In this document: piece after piece, positions 1 to 6,888 of the stretch
How the letters are laid out: the number at the start of each line of letters is the position of its first letter
Position numbering within the stretch: the stretch's first letter is position 1
NCBI GenBank assembly: GCA_041687675.1
Contig: JAWLBM010000051.1
Span: 1 to 32,598 of the forward strand
Source: JAWLBM01 sp041687675
Lineage (GTDB): Bacteria > Pseudomonadota > Alphaproteobacteria > Rhizobiales > Pleomorphomonadaceae
Reading direction: 5' to 3'
Length of the DNA stretch: 32,598 nt
Notes under the pieces: model-generated
Database searches by the model: none
What the model saw: the letters and a program-made list of their open reading frames with translations, nothing else
What the model was told of the DNA's origin: nothing
Position numbers and translations under genes: made by a program

Positions 1-104
1 GTCGGACTGCCGGACATGGCGGCCTGACCCGCGTCCCGGCCGAGCCGGCGACCAACGGTGTGCTCGCCGTCAGCTACACCACGTCTGGGGACACGATCGT
101 CTGA
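1..104 (+). CDS. C-terminal end of an unidentified protein (5' truncated by window)
   Basis: An open frame enters from the left edge (first full codon at position 3) and stops at TGA 102-104, giving a 33-residue tail that ends in VSYTTSGDTIV. Almost all third codon positions are G or C, unlike the two other plus-strand frames, which supports this as real coding sequence in a GC-rich genome. I do not recognise the family and the fragment is too short to assign. It ends about 100 bases before the 3' end of the oppositely oriented tRNA-His, so the two are convergent. Confidence 0.5.
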   Translation, partial: RTAGHGGLTRVPAEPATNGVLAVSYTTSGDTIV

Positions 105-131
105 AATGCAGAGAAAATCTGTTACCCATAT

Positions 132-171
132 GTTACCCGGAGCCCTCGCGACGCCACCGGGCTCTGGTAAC
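132..171. repeat. Inverted repeat / hairpin downstream of the truncated gene
   Basis: GTTACC (132-137) plus GAGCCC (140-145) pair with GGGCTC (159-164) plus GGTAAC (166-171), giving two 6-bp stems separated by a small internal loop, with a 13-base terminal loop. Eight A residues follow at 174-181. On neither strand does a T-run directly follow the hairpin, so it is not a textbook intrinsic terminator. It lies between convergent transcripts (left-edge gene and tRNA-His) and may still help end them. TGTTACCC also occurs twice in a row at 120-127 and 131-138. Confidence 0.45.
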
Positions 172-207
172 CCAAAAAAAATAACGCAATGATTTAAAGG
201 AGATAGA

Positions 208-284
208 TGGTACAGCTGCCCGGACTTGAACCGGGGACCTTCGGAGCCACAATCCGACGCTCTAACCAACTGAGCTACAGCTGC
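208..284 (-). tRNA. tRNA-His (GTG)
   Basis: Read on the minus strand, a complete 77-base cloverleaf is visible, with the 3' CCA encoded (208-210). The acceptor arms are 278-284 and 212-218, the D-stem GAGC/GCTC, the anticodon stem TCGGA/TCCGA with loop TTGTGGC (246-252), and the T-arm CCCGG-TTCAAGT-CCGGG. The anticodon GTG at 250-248 reads His codons. The discriminator is A73 (position 211) and the first pair is G1:U72. This is the alphaproteobacterial variant of tRNA-His, which lacks the G-1:C73 pair found in most bacteria. Confidence 0.97.
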
Positions 285-584
285 CCGGGGACGGGCGGAA
301 ACGGATCCCGCCCGGAGACGGCCGGAAACTAGTTCCGCCTCGTTGGCATTGCAAGGGGTTTTCGCGTCCCGTCCGGAAGGCGCGGCGGGGGGGTGGCGCG
401 TCCTGCCGCGGCCGCCTCGCCGTTCTGGCCGCTCGTTCCGGCAGTCGCGGAGTCGAGGTCGCCTTCGAGCCCTCGACCGGCGGCCCGTCCCGGCCCCGGT
501 CTGCCGGCTGCGCCCGGGCGGCAGCGACCGGGCGGACGGATCCATCGCGGGCGTTTCCCGCGGCGACGGGACCGGCCTCCGACT
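285..584. other. Intergenic region without recognisable gene
   Basis: This roughly 300-base stretch lies between divergent tRNA-His and bchE. Apart from the tRNA promoter candidate I see nothing firm in it. Two short open frames (343-588 and 393-608) are Arg/Pro/Gly-rich, overlap each other and lack convincing ribosome-binding sites. They look like chance frames in GC-rich DNA. Confidence 0.5.
326..354 (-). promoter_or_regulatory. Candidate promoter for tRNA-His
   Basis: On the minus strand a -35 TTGCAA (349-354) is followed after 17 bases by TAGTTT (326-331), which would start transcription near 318, about 34 bases upstream of the mature tRNA. The same -35 hexamer, TTGCAA, occurs at the phasin promoter at 11743-11748. 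The call rests on hexamer match and spacing only. Confidence 0.4.
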
Positions 585-598
585 TTGATTCATGTCAA
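585..598 (+). promoter_or_regulatory. FNR/FixK-type box upstream of bchE
   Basis: TTGATTCATGTCAA matches the FNR/Anr/FixK consensus TTGAT-N4-ATCAA at 9 of 10 defined bases and has the core TTG-N8-CAA. Its centre is 591.5. A class II position (centre near -41.5) would put the transcription start near 633, leaving a leader of about 19 bases that holds GAGGAGG (638-644) before the ATG at 652. In purple bacteria bchE is known to be activated at low oxygen by FNR-type regulators. The hexamer at the expected -10 place (621-626, CAATCT) is poor, consistent with dependence on an activator. Confidence 0.75.
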
Positions 599-635
599 AC
601 AACGCTGACTGATTTGCTGTCAATCTTTCCTGACA
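593..635 (+). promoter_or_regulatory. Tandem PpsR/CrtJ-type operators upstream of bchE
   Basis: TGTCAATCTTTCCTGACA (618-635) is a perfect TGT-N12-ACA palindrome, the consensus site of the aerobic photosynthesis repressor PpsR/CrtJ. A second copy with one mismatch, TGT-N12-ACT, lies at 593-610. The two are separated by 7 bp, close to the 7-8 bp spacing described for cooperative CrtJ/PpsR binding. The upstream copy overlaps the FNR-type box and the downstream copy covers the expected -10 region, fitting repression in oxygen and activation without it. Confidence 0.7.
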
Positions 636-651
636 ACGAGGAGGTCGCCCC

Positions 652-2277
652 ATGCGCGTCGTGTTCGTCCACCCGAACTACCATTCCGGCGGCGCGGAGA
701 TTGCGGGCAACTGGCCGCCCGCCTGGGTCGCCTACCTCGCCGGGGCGCTGAAGCGCGCCGGCTTCGACGACGTCCACTTCGTCGATGCGATGACCAACGA
801 CCTTCCCGACGAGGCGATCGCCGCCCGGCTCCGCGACCTGAAGCCCGACATCGTCGGCGTCACCGCGATCACCCCGTCGATCTACAAGGCCGAGCGGGTG
901 CTGGAGATCGCCCGCGAGGTGGTGCCGGGGGCGCTCCGCGTGCTCGGCGGCGTCCACGCCACCTTCATGTACAAGCAGGTGCTGTCGGAGGCGCCCTGGG
1001 TGGACGTCATCGTCCGCGGCGAGGGCGAGGAGATCATCGTCGAGCTGGTGCGCTGCCTCGCCGAGGGCCGCTGGCCCGCCGACCGGGCCGCGATCAAGGG
1101 GCTCGCCTATCTCGACGGCGAGGCGATCGTCGCCACCCCCGCGGCGCCGACGGTGAAGGCTTTCGACGACATCGTCCCGGACTGGTCGCTGCTGGAATGG
1201 GAGAAGTACATCTACGTGCCGCTCGGGGTGCGCGTCGCCATCCCGAACATGGCGCGCGGCTGCCCGTTCACCTGCAGCTTCTGCAGCCAGTGGAAGTTCT
1301 GGCGCGACTACCGCATCCGCGACCCGAAGAAGGTGGTCGACGAGATCGAGACGCTGGTGCGCGACCACGGCGTCGGCTTCTTCATCCTCGCCGACGAGGA
1401 GCCCACCATCAACCGCAAGAAGTTCGTCGCCTTCTGCGAGGAGTTGATCGCCCGCGGCCTCCCCGACAAGGTCAAGTGGGGCATCAACACCCGCGTCACC
1501 GACATCATCCGCGACGAGAAGCTGCTGCCGCTCTTCCGCAAGGCCGGGCTCGTCCACGTCAGCCTCGGGACCGAGGCGGCGGCGCAGCTGAAGCTCGACC
1601 TCTTCAACAAGGAGACCAAGGTCGAGCAGAACCGCCGCGCCATCCAGCTGCTGCGCCAGGCGGACATCTTCACCGAGGCGCAGTTCATCGTCGGTCTCGA
1701 GAACGAGACGGCCGAGACGCTGGAGGAGACCTACCGGATGGCGCGGGACTGGGACCCGGACCTCGCCAACTGGTCGATGTACACGCCCTGGCCGTTCTCG
1801 CCGCTGTTCCAGGCGCTCGGCGACAAGGTCGAGGTGTTCGATTTCTCCAAGTACAACTTCGTCACCCCGATCATGAAGCCGGAGGCGATGGACCGGGCGG
1901 AGCTGCTCGACCGGGTGATGAACAACTACCGGCGCTTCTACATCCGCAAGGCGCTGTTCCACTATCCCTGGCGCGGCACCGGCTTCCGCCGCCGCTACCT
2001 GCTCGGCTGCCTCAAGGCGTTCCTGAAGGCCGGCTTCCAGCGCACCTTCTACGACCTCGGCAAGGTCAACTACTGGGGGCCGCAGTCGAAGAAGGGGGTC
2101 GACTTCCACTTCGACGAGAGCCGCCGGCCGGCGCCGGCGCAGATCGAGGACTGGCAGGCCGCCGCCGACCGCGCCGCCCAGGCCCGCGCCCGCCGCGAGG
2201 GCGAGGCCGCGCTCGCCTGCGGCGGCGGAACCGACCGGATGGCGGAGGTCGAGGCGCCGCGGGCGTCGCTGCACTGA
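652..2277 (+). CDS. bchE: Anaerobic Mg-protoporphyrin IX monomethyl ester oxidative cyclase (BchE)
   Basis: BchE is a cobalamin-dependent radical SAM enzyme that forms the isocyclic fifth ring of bacteriochlorophyll without oxygen, converting Mg-protoporphyrin IX monomethyl ester to protochlorophyllide with oxygen from water. The 541-residue product starts MRVVFVHPNYHSGGAEIAGN, the characteristic BchE N-terminus, and carries a B12-binding-like domain (about residues 5-130). It has the radical SAM motif CxxxCxxC at C204, C208 and C211, followed by a TIM-barrel and the aromatic-rich C-terminal part (YPWRGTGFRRRYLLGC). The ATG at 652 is preceded by GAGGAGG (638-644). The last 40 residues are Ala/Arg-rich and probably variable. 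The stop overlaps the bchJ start by one base (TGATG), so the two are translationally coupled. Confidence 0.95.
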   Translation: MRVVFVHPNYHSGGAEIAGNWPPAWVAYLAGALKRAGFDDVHFVDAMTNDLPDEAIAARLRDLKPDIVGVTAITPSIYKAERVLEIAREVVPGALRVLGGVHATFMYKQVLSEAPWVDVIVRGEGEEIIVELVRCLAEGRWPADRAAIKGLAYLDGEAIVATPAAPTVKAFDDIVPDWSLLEWEKYIYVPLGVRVAIPNMARGCPFTCSFCSQWKFWRDYRIRDPKKVVDEIETLVRDHGVGFFILADEEPTINRKKFVAFCEELIARGLPDKVKWGINTRVTDIIRDEKLLPLFRKAGLVHVSLGTEAAAQLKLDLFNKETKVEQNRRAIQLLRQADIFTEAQFIVGLENETAETLEETYRMARDWDPDLANWSMYTPWPFSPLFQALGDKVEVFDFSKYNFVTPIMKPEAMDRAELLDRVMNNYRRFYIRKALFHYPWRGTGFRRRYLLGCLKAFLKAGFQRTFYDLGKVNYWGPQSKKGVDFHFDESRRPAPAQIEDWQAAADRAAQARARREGEAALACGGGTDRMAEVEAPRASLH

Positions 2278-2903
2278 TGGCCGGACGAGCCGCCACGGCC
2301 GCCGCGGCAACGCGGATGTGGACCTCGGCCGGCGCCGAGGCCGGCCCCGCGCCGGCCGTCGTCGGACCCAACGCGATCCTGCAGACCGCCGCGGCGCTCC
2401 GGGCCTTCGGCGGCGAGGCGGCGGCTCGGGCCGTGTTCGCCAGCGCGGGGCTCGGGGACCGGCTCGCCCATCCGCCCGCGGACATGGTGCCGGAGGCCGA
2501 GGTGCGGCGGCTCTTCGACGCCGTCCTGTCGGACCTCGCGCCGCCGGACGCCGACGCCGTCCTCGCCGACTCCGGCCAGCGCACCGGCGCCTACATCCTC
2601 GCCAACCGGATTCCCGCCGCCGCCGTCGCGGCGATGCGGGCGCTGCCGGCGCCGCTCGCCGCGCGGCTGATGCTCGCCGCCATCGTCCGCCATGCCTGGA
2701 CCTTCGCCGGGTCCGGCCGGGCGCGCGGCGGCCACGGGCGGCCGCCGCTGCTGACGATCGCCGGCAACCCGCTCGCCACTCCCGGCTGCCGCTGGCACGC
2801 GGCGGTGCTGGAGGCGCTGTTCCGCGCGGTCGCCGGGCCGGGCTGCCGGGTCGTCCACCGGACATCAGGTGCGGAGGACCGCTTCGAGATCCTGCTCGGC
2901 TGA
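2277..2903 (+). CDS. bchJ: Bacteriochlorophyll 4-vinyl reductase-family protein BchJ (V4R domain)
   Basis: The 208-residue product matches BchJ: VGPNAILQTAAALRAFGG near the N-terminus, AHPPADMVPEAEVRRLF, and a C-terminal V4R-type domain with a C-x-W-H core (GCRWHAAVLEALFRAV). BchJ was first described as a divinyl (8-vinyl) reductase. Later work in other species suggests it may instead help carry or channel Mg-porphyrin substrates, so the exact activity is uncertain. The first 20 residues are Ala-rich and poorly conserved. The ATG overlaps the bchE stop by one base. The bchE-bchJ order is known from other purple bacteria. The gene ends 9 bases before the convergent phospholipase D gene. Confidence 0.9.
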   Translation: MAGRAATAAAATRMWTSAGAEAGPAPAVVGPNAILQTAAALRAFGGEAAARAVFASAGLGDRLAHPPADMVPEAEVRRLFDAVLSDLAPPDADAVLADSGQRTGAYILANRIPAAAVAAMRALPAPLAARLMLAAIVRHAWTFAGSGRARGGHGRPPLLTIAGNPLATPGCRWHAAVLEALFRAVAGPGCRVVHRTSGAEDRFEILLG

Positions 2904-2911
2904 CCGGACCT

Positions 2912-4492
2912 TCAGCGCCCGGCACCGGAGCGGCCGCGCCGACCGGCGACGATGCCGGCGAGCACCGCTCCGGTCGACAGCGCCATCCACCCGGCCGTCG
3001 GCATGCGCCTCGCCATCCGCTTGGCCAGGTGCGAGATGCGGCGCTCGGGGTCGGTCGGGCGCTCGGGGTCGGCGAGATGGCTGCGCGCCAGCGCCTTAGC
3101 CGACTCGTCCACCTCGCGCAGCGGCATCGACCGCAGCGACCGGCCCTCGTCCGTGCGCAGGCGCTCGATGCCGCCCTTCAGCGTCCCGCCGGCGTCGGAC
3201 TCCGCCCGGCGCAGGGTCTCGACATCGACCGCCAGGTGCTCGGCGACGAGGTCGTCGCGGATGCTGGCGATGATGTCGCGCTCGCCGTCGTCGCGGGCTT
3301 CCACCGCCAGGTCGCACTCCGTGTCGAAGCCCATCGACCGGTTGTTGATGTTGGAGGAGCCGACGCGCAGCAGGTCGTCGTCCACCACCAGCACCTTGGC
3401 GTGGACGTAGATCGGCTCGCCCGCCTCGTTCACCGGGTGGTAGAAGCCGAAGCGGCCGTCCCGGTCGGCCTTGTCGAGGTCGGCGCGCAGGATGTCGCGG
3501 GCGGTGCCCATGGTCACCTGCTCCAGCCAGCCGTCGGCGGAAAGCGGGTTGACGACGATCACCTCCGGCCCGTCCGGCTCGGCGAGCCGCGCCGCCAGCG
3601 CCTCGCATATCCTCAGTGAGGCGAAGTACTGGCTCTCGATGTAGATCGACCGGCGTGCCCGGCCGATCGCCGCCAGCGTCAGCGCCTCGATCTCGTGTAC
3701 CGCAGGCCGGCCGCCGAAGGCGGGCATCGTTCGCGAGATCCCGACATCGACGTCCCTGAGCTGTGGCGCCAGGCTGCCGGGCCAGAGATCGTGCCCGTCG
3801 CGAGGCGGCTTGATGCGCCTGCCGGTGGCGATGCGCCAGCGCTCGCGGCAGAGCTCCCCCAGCGCCTTCGCCGCCTCCCCGTCGACCGCGGTGGTGACGT
3901 CGTGCCAGGGCGGATAGGGGCTGCCGTCCGGGCGGACGCGGTGCTCGTCGCCGGGCAGGTGGCCGCGGGTGTCCCAGCGATCCGTCGTCATGTCGATGCT
4001 GCCGCAGAAGGCGAGGCTGTCGTCGATCACCGCGATCTTCTGGTGGTGCGCGGCCGTCCAGGGATGCGTGCTGTCGAAGCGCAGGTGGATGCGGCGAAAG
4101 CGGACGAGGTCGAGGGCGAAGATCGGCAGCAGGTGGTCGGTCAGCGTGTAGAGCACCGCCATGTCCCACTTGAGGATGTAGATCTGCAGCCCCGGCTTGC
4201 GCCGGACGAGGTCCTTCAGGAAGGCGCCGAGCTTTATCGGCGCCTCGCCGTCGTCCTTGCCGGGCGCAAGGTCGATCCTGAGGTCGAAGTCCCAGCCGAC
4301 CAGCACGATGGAGTGCTCGGCGCGAAGCATCGCCTCGCGGGCGGCGGCGAAGTAGTCGGCGGCGTCGACGATCATCGAGAAGCGCCCTGCCCGGGCCACC
4401 TGCCAGCAGGTGTCGCCGGGCCGCAGCAACGCCCCGCCGTCCGTCGCGGCCTCGCCGTGCCCGTCCCCGGGCCGCGCGGTTTGGTCCGGCAT
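2912..4492 (-). CDS. Phospholipase D-family protein (two HKD motifs)
   Basis: The 526-residue protein has both catalytic motifs of the PLD superfamily: H150-x-K152-x4-D157 (AHHQKIAVID) followed by GSID, and H364-x-K366-x4-D371 (VHAKVLVVD) followed by GSSNINNRS. This superfamily includes phospholipase D and cardiolipin synthase. Conserved acidic and aromatic residues around WDFDLRIDL and RWD resemble bacterial PLD proteins that act on membrane phospholipids. A C-terminal hydrophobic stretch (MALSTGAVLAGIVAG) ends in a basic tail and may anchor it to the membrane. No signal peptide is evident. It is divergent from ftsH, sharing a 176-base control region, and convergent with bchJ. The substrate cannot be told from sequence. 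Confidence 0.88.
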   Translation of the reverse strand: MPDQTARPGDGHGEAATDGGALLRPGDTCWQVARAGRFSMIVDAADYFAAAREAMLRAEHSIVLVGWDFDLRIDLAPGKDDGEAPIKLGAFLKDLVRRKPGLQIYILKWDMAVLYTLTDHLLPIFALDLVRFRRIHLRFDSTHPWTAAHHQKIAVIDDSLAFCGSIDMTTDRWDTRGHLPGDEHRVRPDGSPYPPWHDVTTAVDGEAAKALGELCRERWRIATGRRIKPPRDGHDLWPGSLAPQLRDVDVGISRTMPAFGGRPAVHEIEALTLAAIGRARRSIYIESQYFASLRICEALAARLAEPDGPEVIVVNPLSADGWLEQVTMGTARDILRADLDKADRDGRFGFYHPVNEAGEPIYVHAKVLVVDDDLLRVGSSNINNRSMGFDTECDLAVEARDDGERDIIASIRDDLVAEHLAVDVETLRRAESDAGGTLKGGIERLRTDEGRSLRSMPLREVDESAKALARSHLADPERPTDPERRISHLAKRMARRMPTAGWMALSTGAVLAGIVAGRRGRSGAGR

Positions 4493-4574
4493 CGTCCTCC
4501 CCTCGGGTTGGAGTCATGCCCCTTTCGCGAAACTTGCCGGGCCGCCTACATGTTCCGGGCCGCCCGGCCCTCGC

Positions 4575-4616
4575 GTGATCAGTGTCAATGCGGCACCATG
4601 GCCGCCGTTCTATGTT
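4575..4616 (+). promoter_or_regulatory. FNR/FixK-like box and -10 for ftsH
   Basis: GTGATCAGTGTCAA (4575-4588) matches TTGAT-N4-ATCAA at 8 of 10 positions and shares the half-site GTCAA with the bchE box. Its centre (4581.5) lies 29.5 bases before the -10-like hexamer TATGTT (4611-4616), giving a start near 4623 and a box centred at about -41.5, the class II FNR position. On the minus strand the same box reads TTGAC-ACTG-ATCAC and could also serve the divergent phospholipase D gene, though no good -10 is seen there. The remainder of the 4493-4668 gap holds nothing else I can name. Confidence 0.5.
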
Positions 4617-4668
4617 TCGACTGCACGGCCAGCGGGCGGACGGCTCGCACACCGCGGGACGGATGGAC

Positions 4669-6504
4669 ATGAACAAGACCCATGGACTGAACATCGGCTA
4701 CATCCTGGTGGCCTTCCTCGCCATCACCGCCCTGCAGGTCTGGCTCGGCACGCGCGACGTCGCACAGATCCGCTACAGCGAGTTCCTGGACGCGCTGGAC
4801 CGCGGCGAGATCACCGACGTGAGGGTGACCGAGTCGATGGTGTCCGGCCGGTTCACCACGCCGCAGGACGGCAAGTCCCAGTTCGTCACCACCCGGGTCG
4901 ACGAGGCGATCGCCGAGGAGCTGCAGCGGCGCGGCATTCCCTTCGAGGGCGCCAGCGACCAGAACTGGCTGACCACGCTGCTGTCGTGGATCCTGCCGAT
5001 GCTGATCTTCCTTGGCTTCTGGATGTTCCTGTTCCGCGGCTTCGCCGAGCGGCAGGGCATCGGCGGCATGATGACGGTCGGCAAGTCGCGGGCGAAGATC
5101 TACGTCCAGACCGACACCGGCGTCACCTTCAAGGACGTCGCCGGCGTCGAGGAGGCCGAATCGGAGCTGCAGGAGGTGGTCGGCTTCCTCAAGGACCCGG
5201 ACCGCTACGGCCGGCTCGGCGCGCATGTCCCGAAGGGCATCCTTCTGGTCGGCCCGCCCGGCACCGGCAAGACGCTGCTCGCCAAGGCGGTCGCCGGCGA
5301 GGCGGGCGTGCCCTTCTTCTCGATCTCCGGCTCGGAGTTCGTGGAGATGTTCGTCGGCGTCGGCGCCGCCCGGGTGCGCGACCTCTTCGAGCAGGCCCGC
5401 AAGGCCGCCCCCTGCATCATCTTCATCGACGAGCTCGATGCGCTCGGCCGTGCCCGCGGGGGCTTCGGCGGCTTCGGCGGGCACGACGAGAAGGAGCAGA
5501 CGCTGAACCAGCTGCTCGCGGAGCTGGACGGCTTCGACCCGCGCACCGGCATCGTGCTGCTCGCCGCCACCAACAGGCCCGAGGTGCTCGACCCGGCGCT
5601 GCTGCGCGCCGGCCGCTTCGACCGGCAGGTGACCGTCGACCGGCCGGACAAGCACGGCCGCGAGGCGATCCTCAAGGTCCACCTCGGCAAGGTCTCGCTC
5701 GCCCCCGACGTGAACCCCGAGCGCGTCGCCGGGCTCACCCCCGGCTTCACCGGGGCGGACCTCGCCAACCTCGTCAACGAGGCGGCGATCGTCGCCACCC
5801 GGCGCGGCGCCGACAAGGTCTCCGAGGCCGACTTCGTCGAGGCGGTCGAGCGCATCGTCGCCGGCTCGGCGATGAAGAGCCGGGTGCTCAACCCGCTCGA
5901 GCGCCAGCGCATCGCCCACCACGAGATGGGCCACGCGCTGGTCGCCTCGGCGCTGCCGGGCAGCGACCCGGTGCAGAAGGTCTCGATCATCCCCCGCTCG
6001 ATCGGCGCCCTCGGCTACACCCTGCAGCGGCCGACCGAGGACCGCTTCCTGATCACCACCCGCGAGCTGAAGGACCGCATGGCGGTGCTGCTCGCCGGCC
6101 GCGCGGCGGAGGACCTCGTCTTCGGCGAGGTCTCCACCGGCGCCTCCGACGACCTCGCCAAGGCGACCGACATCGCCCGCCAGATCGTCATGCGATTCGG
6201 CATGGACCCGGACGTCGGCCAGGCGGTGCTGGAGGAGCGGCGGCCGATGTTCCTCGAGGGGCAGGCCTCGATGAGCGGCTCGCGCGACTTCTCCGAGGCG
6301 ACCGCGCGCGAGATCGACCTCGCCGTCCGCCGGCTGATCGCCGAGGCCTTCGACCGGGCCCGCTCGACCCTCGAGCGCCGCCGCGCCGACCTCGACCGCG
6401 GCGCCGCGCTGCTGCTCGAGCGCGAGACGCTGACGCCCGAGGACTATCCGCCCCTGAGGCCGGAGAAGCCGAAGACGCCCGCCGCGCGGGAGGCGACGCC
6501 GTGA
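4669..6504 (+). CDS. ftsH: ATP-dependent zinc metalloprotease FtsH (stand-alone paralogue)
   Basis: FtsH is a membrane-bound AAA+ protease that extracts and degrades membrane and short-lived cytosolic proteins. From the ATG at 4669 the product has 611 residues. TM1 (GYILVAFLAITALQVWL) and TM2 (LLSWILPMLIFLGFWMFLF) flank a small periplasmic domain. The AAA module has Walker A GPPGTGKT (195-202) and Walker B ending D254-E255. The pore motif FVGVGAARVRDLF and the zinc site HEMGH (418-422) follow. A Gly/Phe-rich loop (GGFGGFGG) sits after Walker B. In-frame ATGs at 4582 and 4663 exist, but GGGA (4656-4659) is best spaced for 4669. It is not in the usual tilS-ftsH-glmM setting, so it is probably a second, stress- or oxygen-regulated copy. 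Confidence 0.93.
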   Translation: MNKTHGLNIGYILVAFLAITALQVWLGTRDVAQIRYSEFLDALDRGEITDVRVTESMVSGRFTTPQDGKSQFVTTRVDEAIAEELQRRGIPFEGASDQNWLTTLLSWILPMLIFLGFWMFLFRGFAERQGIGGMMTVGKSRAKIYVQTDTGVTFKDVAGVEEAESELQEVVGFLKDPDRYGRLGAHVPKGILLVGPPGTGKTLLAKAVAGEAGVPFFSISGSEFVEMFVGVGAARVRDLFEQARKAAPCIIFIDELDALGRARGGFGGFGGHDEKEQTLNQLLAELDGFDPRTGIVLLAATNRPEVLDPALLRAGRFDRQVTVDRPDKHGREAILKVHLGKVSLAPDVNPERVAGLTPGFTGADLANLVNEAAIVATRRGADKVSEADFVEAVERIVAGSAMKSRVLNPLERQRIAHHEMGHALVASALPGSDPVQKVSIIPRSIGALGYTLQRPTEDRFLITTRELKDRMAVLLAGRAAEDLVFGEVSTGASDDLAKATDIARQIVMRFGMDPDVGQAVLEERRPMFLEGQASMSGSRDFSEATAREIDLAVRRLIAEAFDRARSTLERRRADLDRGAALLLERETLTPEDYPPLRPEKPKTPAAREATP

Positions 6505-6546
6505 GGCAGGTGGCGCCGGGTCGCCGCCGCGCCTCGCCGGCGTGAG

Positions 6547-6846
6547 GGCCGGGATGACGCGGACGCGGGGCGAGGACAGGGCGCTTTCGCCGGGGTGACG
6601 TGGAGGTGTGGCGAGGGCACGGGGCGCCGTCATGGCCACAGGGATTCGTCATTCCGGCGAAAGCCGGAATCCAGTCCTCCGGCGCCGTCCGCGCTTCGGC
6701 CGGGCGCTGGATCCCGGCTTTCGCCGGGATGACGTCGAGGTGGGGGCGAGGATACGGCACTTTCGCCGGGATGACGTCGAGGTGGGGGCGAGGGCAAGGC
6801 ACTTTCGCCGGTGTGACGCGGAGGCGGGCGAGGACACGGGAGCCGT
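6547..6846. repeat. 42-bp tandem repeats interrupted by an inverted-repeat element
   Basis: Most of the ftsH-ppsA gap consists of degenerate copies of a unit beginning TTTCGCCGGGATGACG and continuing GAGGTGGGGGCGAGG. Copies start at 6585, 6719, 6761 and 6803, the last three exactly 42 bp apart, with a further partial copy near 6547. Between the copies at 6585 and 6719 sits an inverted-repeat element (6648-6733). The units share the CGCCGGGATGAC motif with that element's right arm, so the tandem copies probably arose from it. Confidence 0.8.
6648..6733. mobile_element. MITE/REP-like palindromic element
   Basis: Two 27-bp arms (6648-6674 and 6707-6733) are inverted copies with only two mismatches. 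They begin GTCATTCCGGCGAAAGCCGG and end with GCTTTCGCCGGGATGAC, and enclose a 32-base GC-rich core. Each arm is itself a small hairpin (CCGGC-GAAA-GCCGG). This is the architecture of the short non-coding palindromic elements scattered through many proteobacterial genomes. No coding capacity is present. Confidence 0.75.
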
Positions 6847-6888
6847 TTGACCTCGCGCAAGGCGGCCGCGCCGGGGCCGCCCTAGTCT
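6847..6888 (+). promoter_or_regulatory. Candidate FNR/FixK-like box and -10 for ppsA
   Basis: TTGACCTCGCGCAA (6847-6860) has the TTG-N8-CAA core and 7 of 10 matches to TTGAT-N4-ATCAA. Its centre (6853.5) lies 29.5 bases before TAGTCT (6883-6888), exactly the geometry seen at ftsH, giving a start near 6895 and a 21-base leader that carries AGGAGG (6903-6908). Taken alone the match is weak. Its value is the repeated spacing. Confidence 0.4.

Noticed and set aside
174..207. Intrinsic terminator for tRNA-His at the T8 run (minus strand)
   Set aside because: The T-run lies 27 bases past the tRNA but no hairpin precedes it; the hairpin comes after it, so the arrangement is wrong for a standard terminator.
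343..608. Two short frames upstream of bchE
   Set aside because: They overlap each other in different frames, lack ribosome-binding sites and have Arg/Pro-rich products; one runs into the FNR/PpsR sites.
595..2925. Long minus-strand open frame (776 codons) opposite bchE-bchJ
   Set aside because: It is an antisense frame created by strong G/C bias at third codon positions of bchE and bchJ. Its product is Arg/Gly/Ala-rich without any recognisable domain.
4520..4560. Heat-shock (RpoH) promoter for ftsH from CTTG near 4533
   Set aside because: No matching -10 with proper spacing follows, and the FNR-like box with TATGTT further down gives a better promoter.
6547..6846. Possible CRISPR array in the ftsH-ppsA gap
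   Set aside because: The 42-bp units are contiguous and degenerate with no unique spacers, and no cas genes are nearby.
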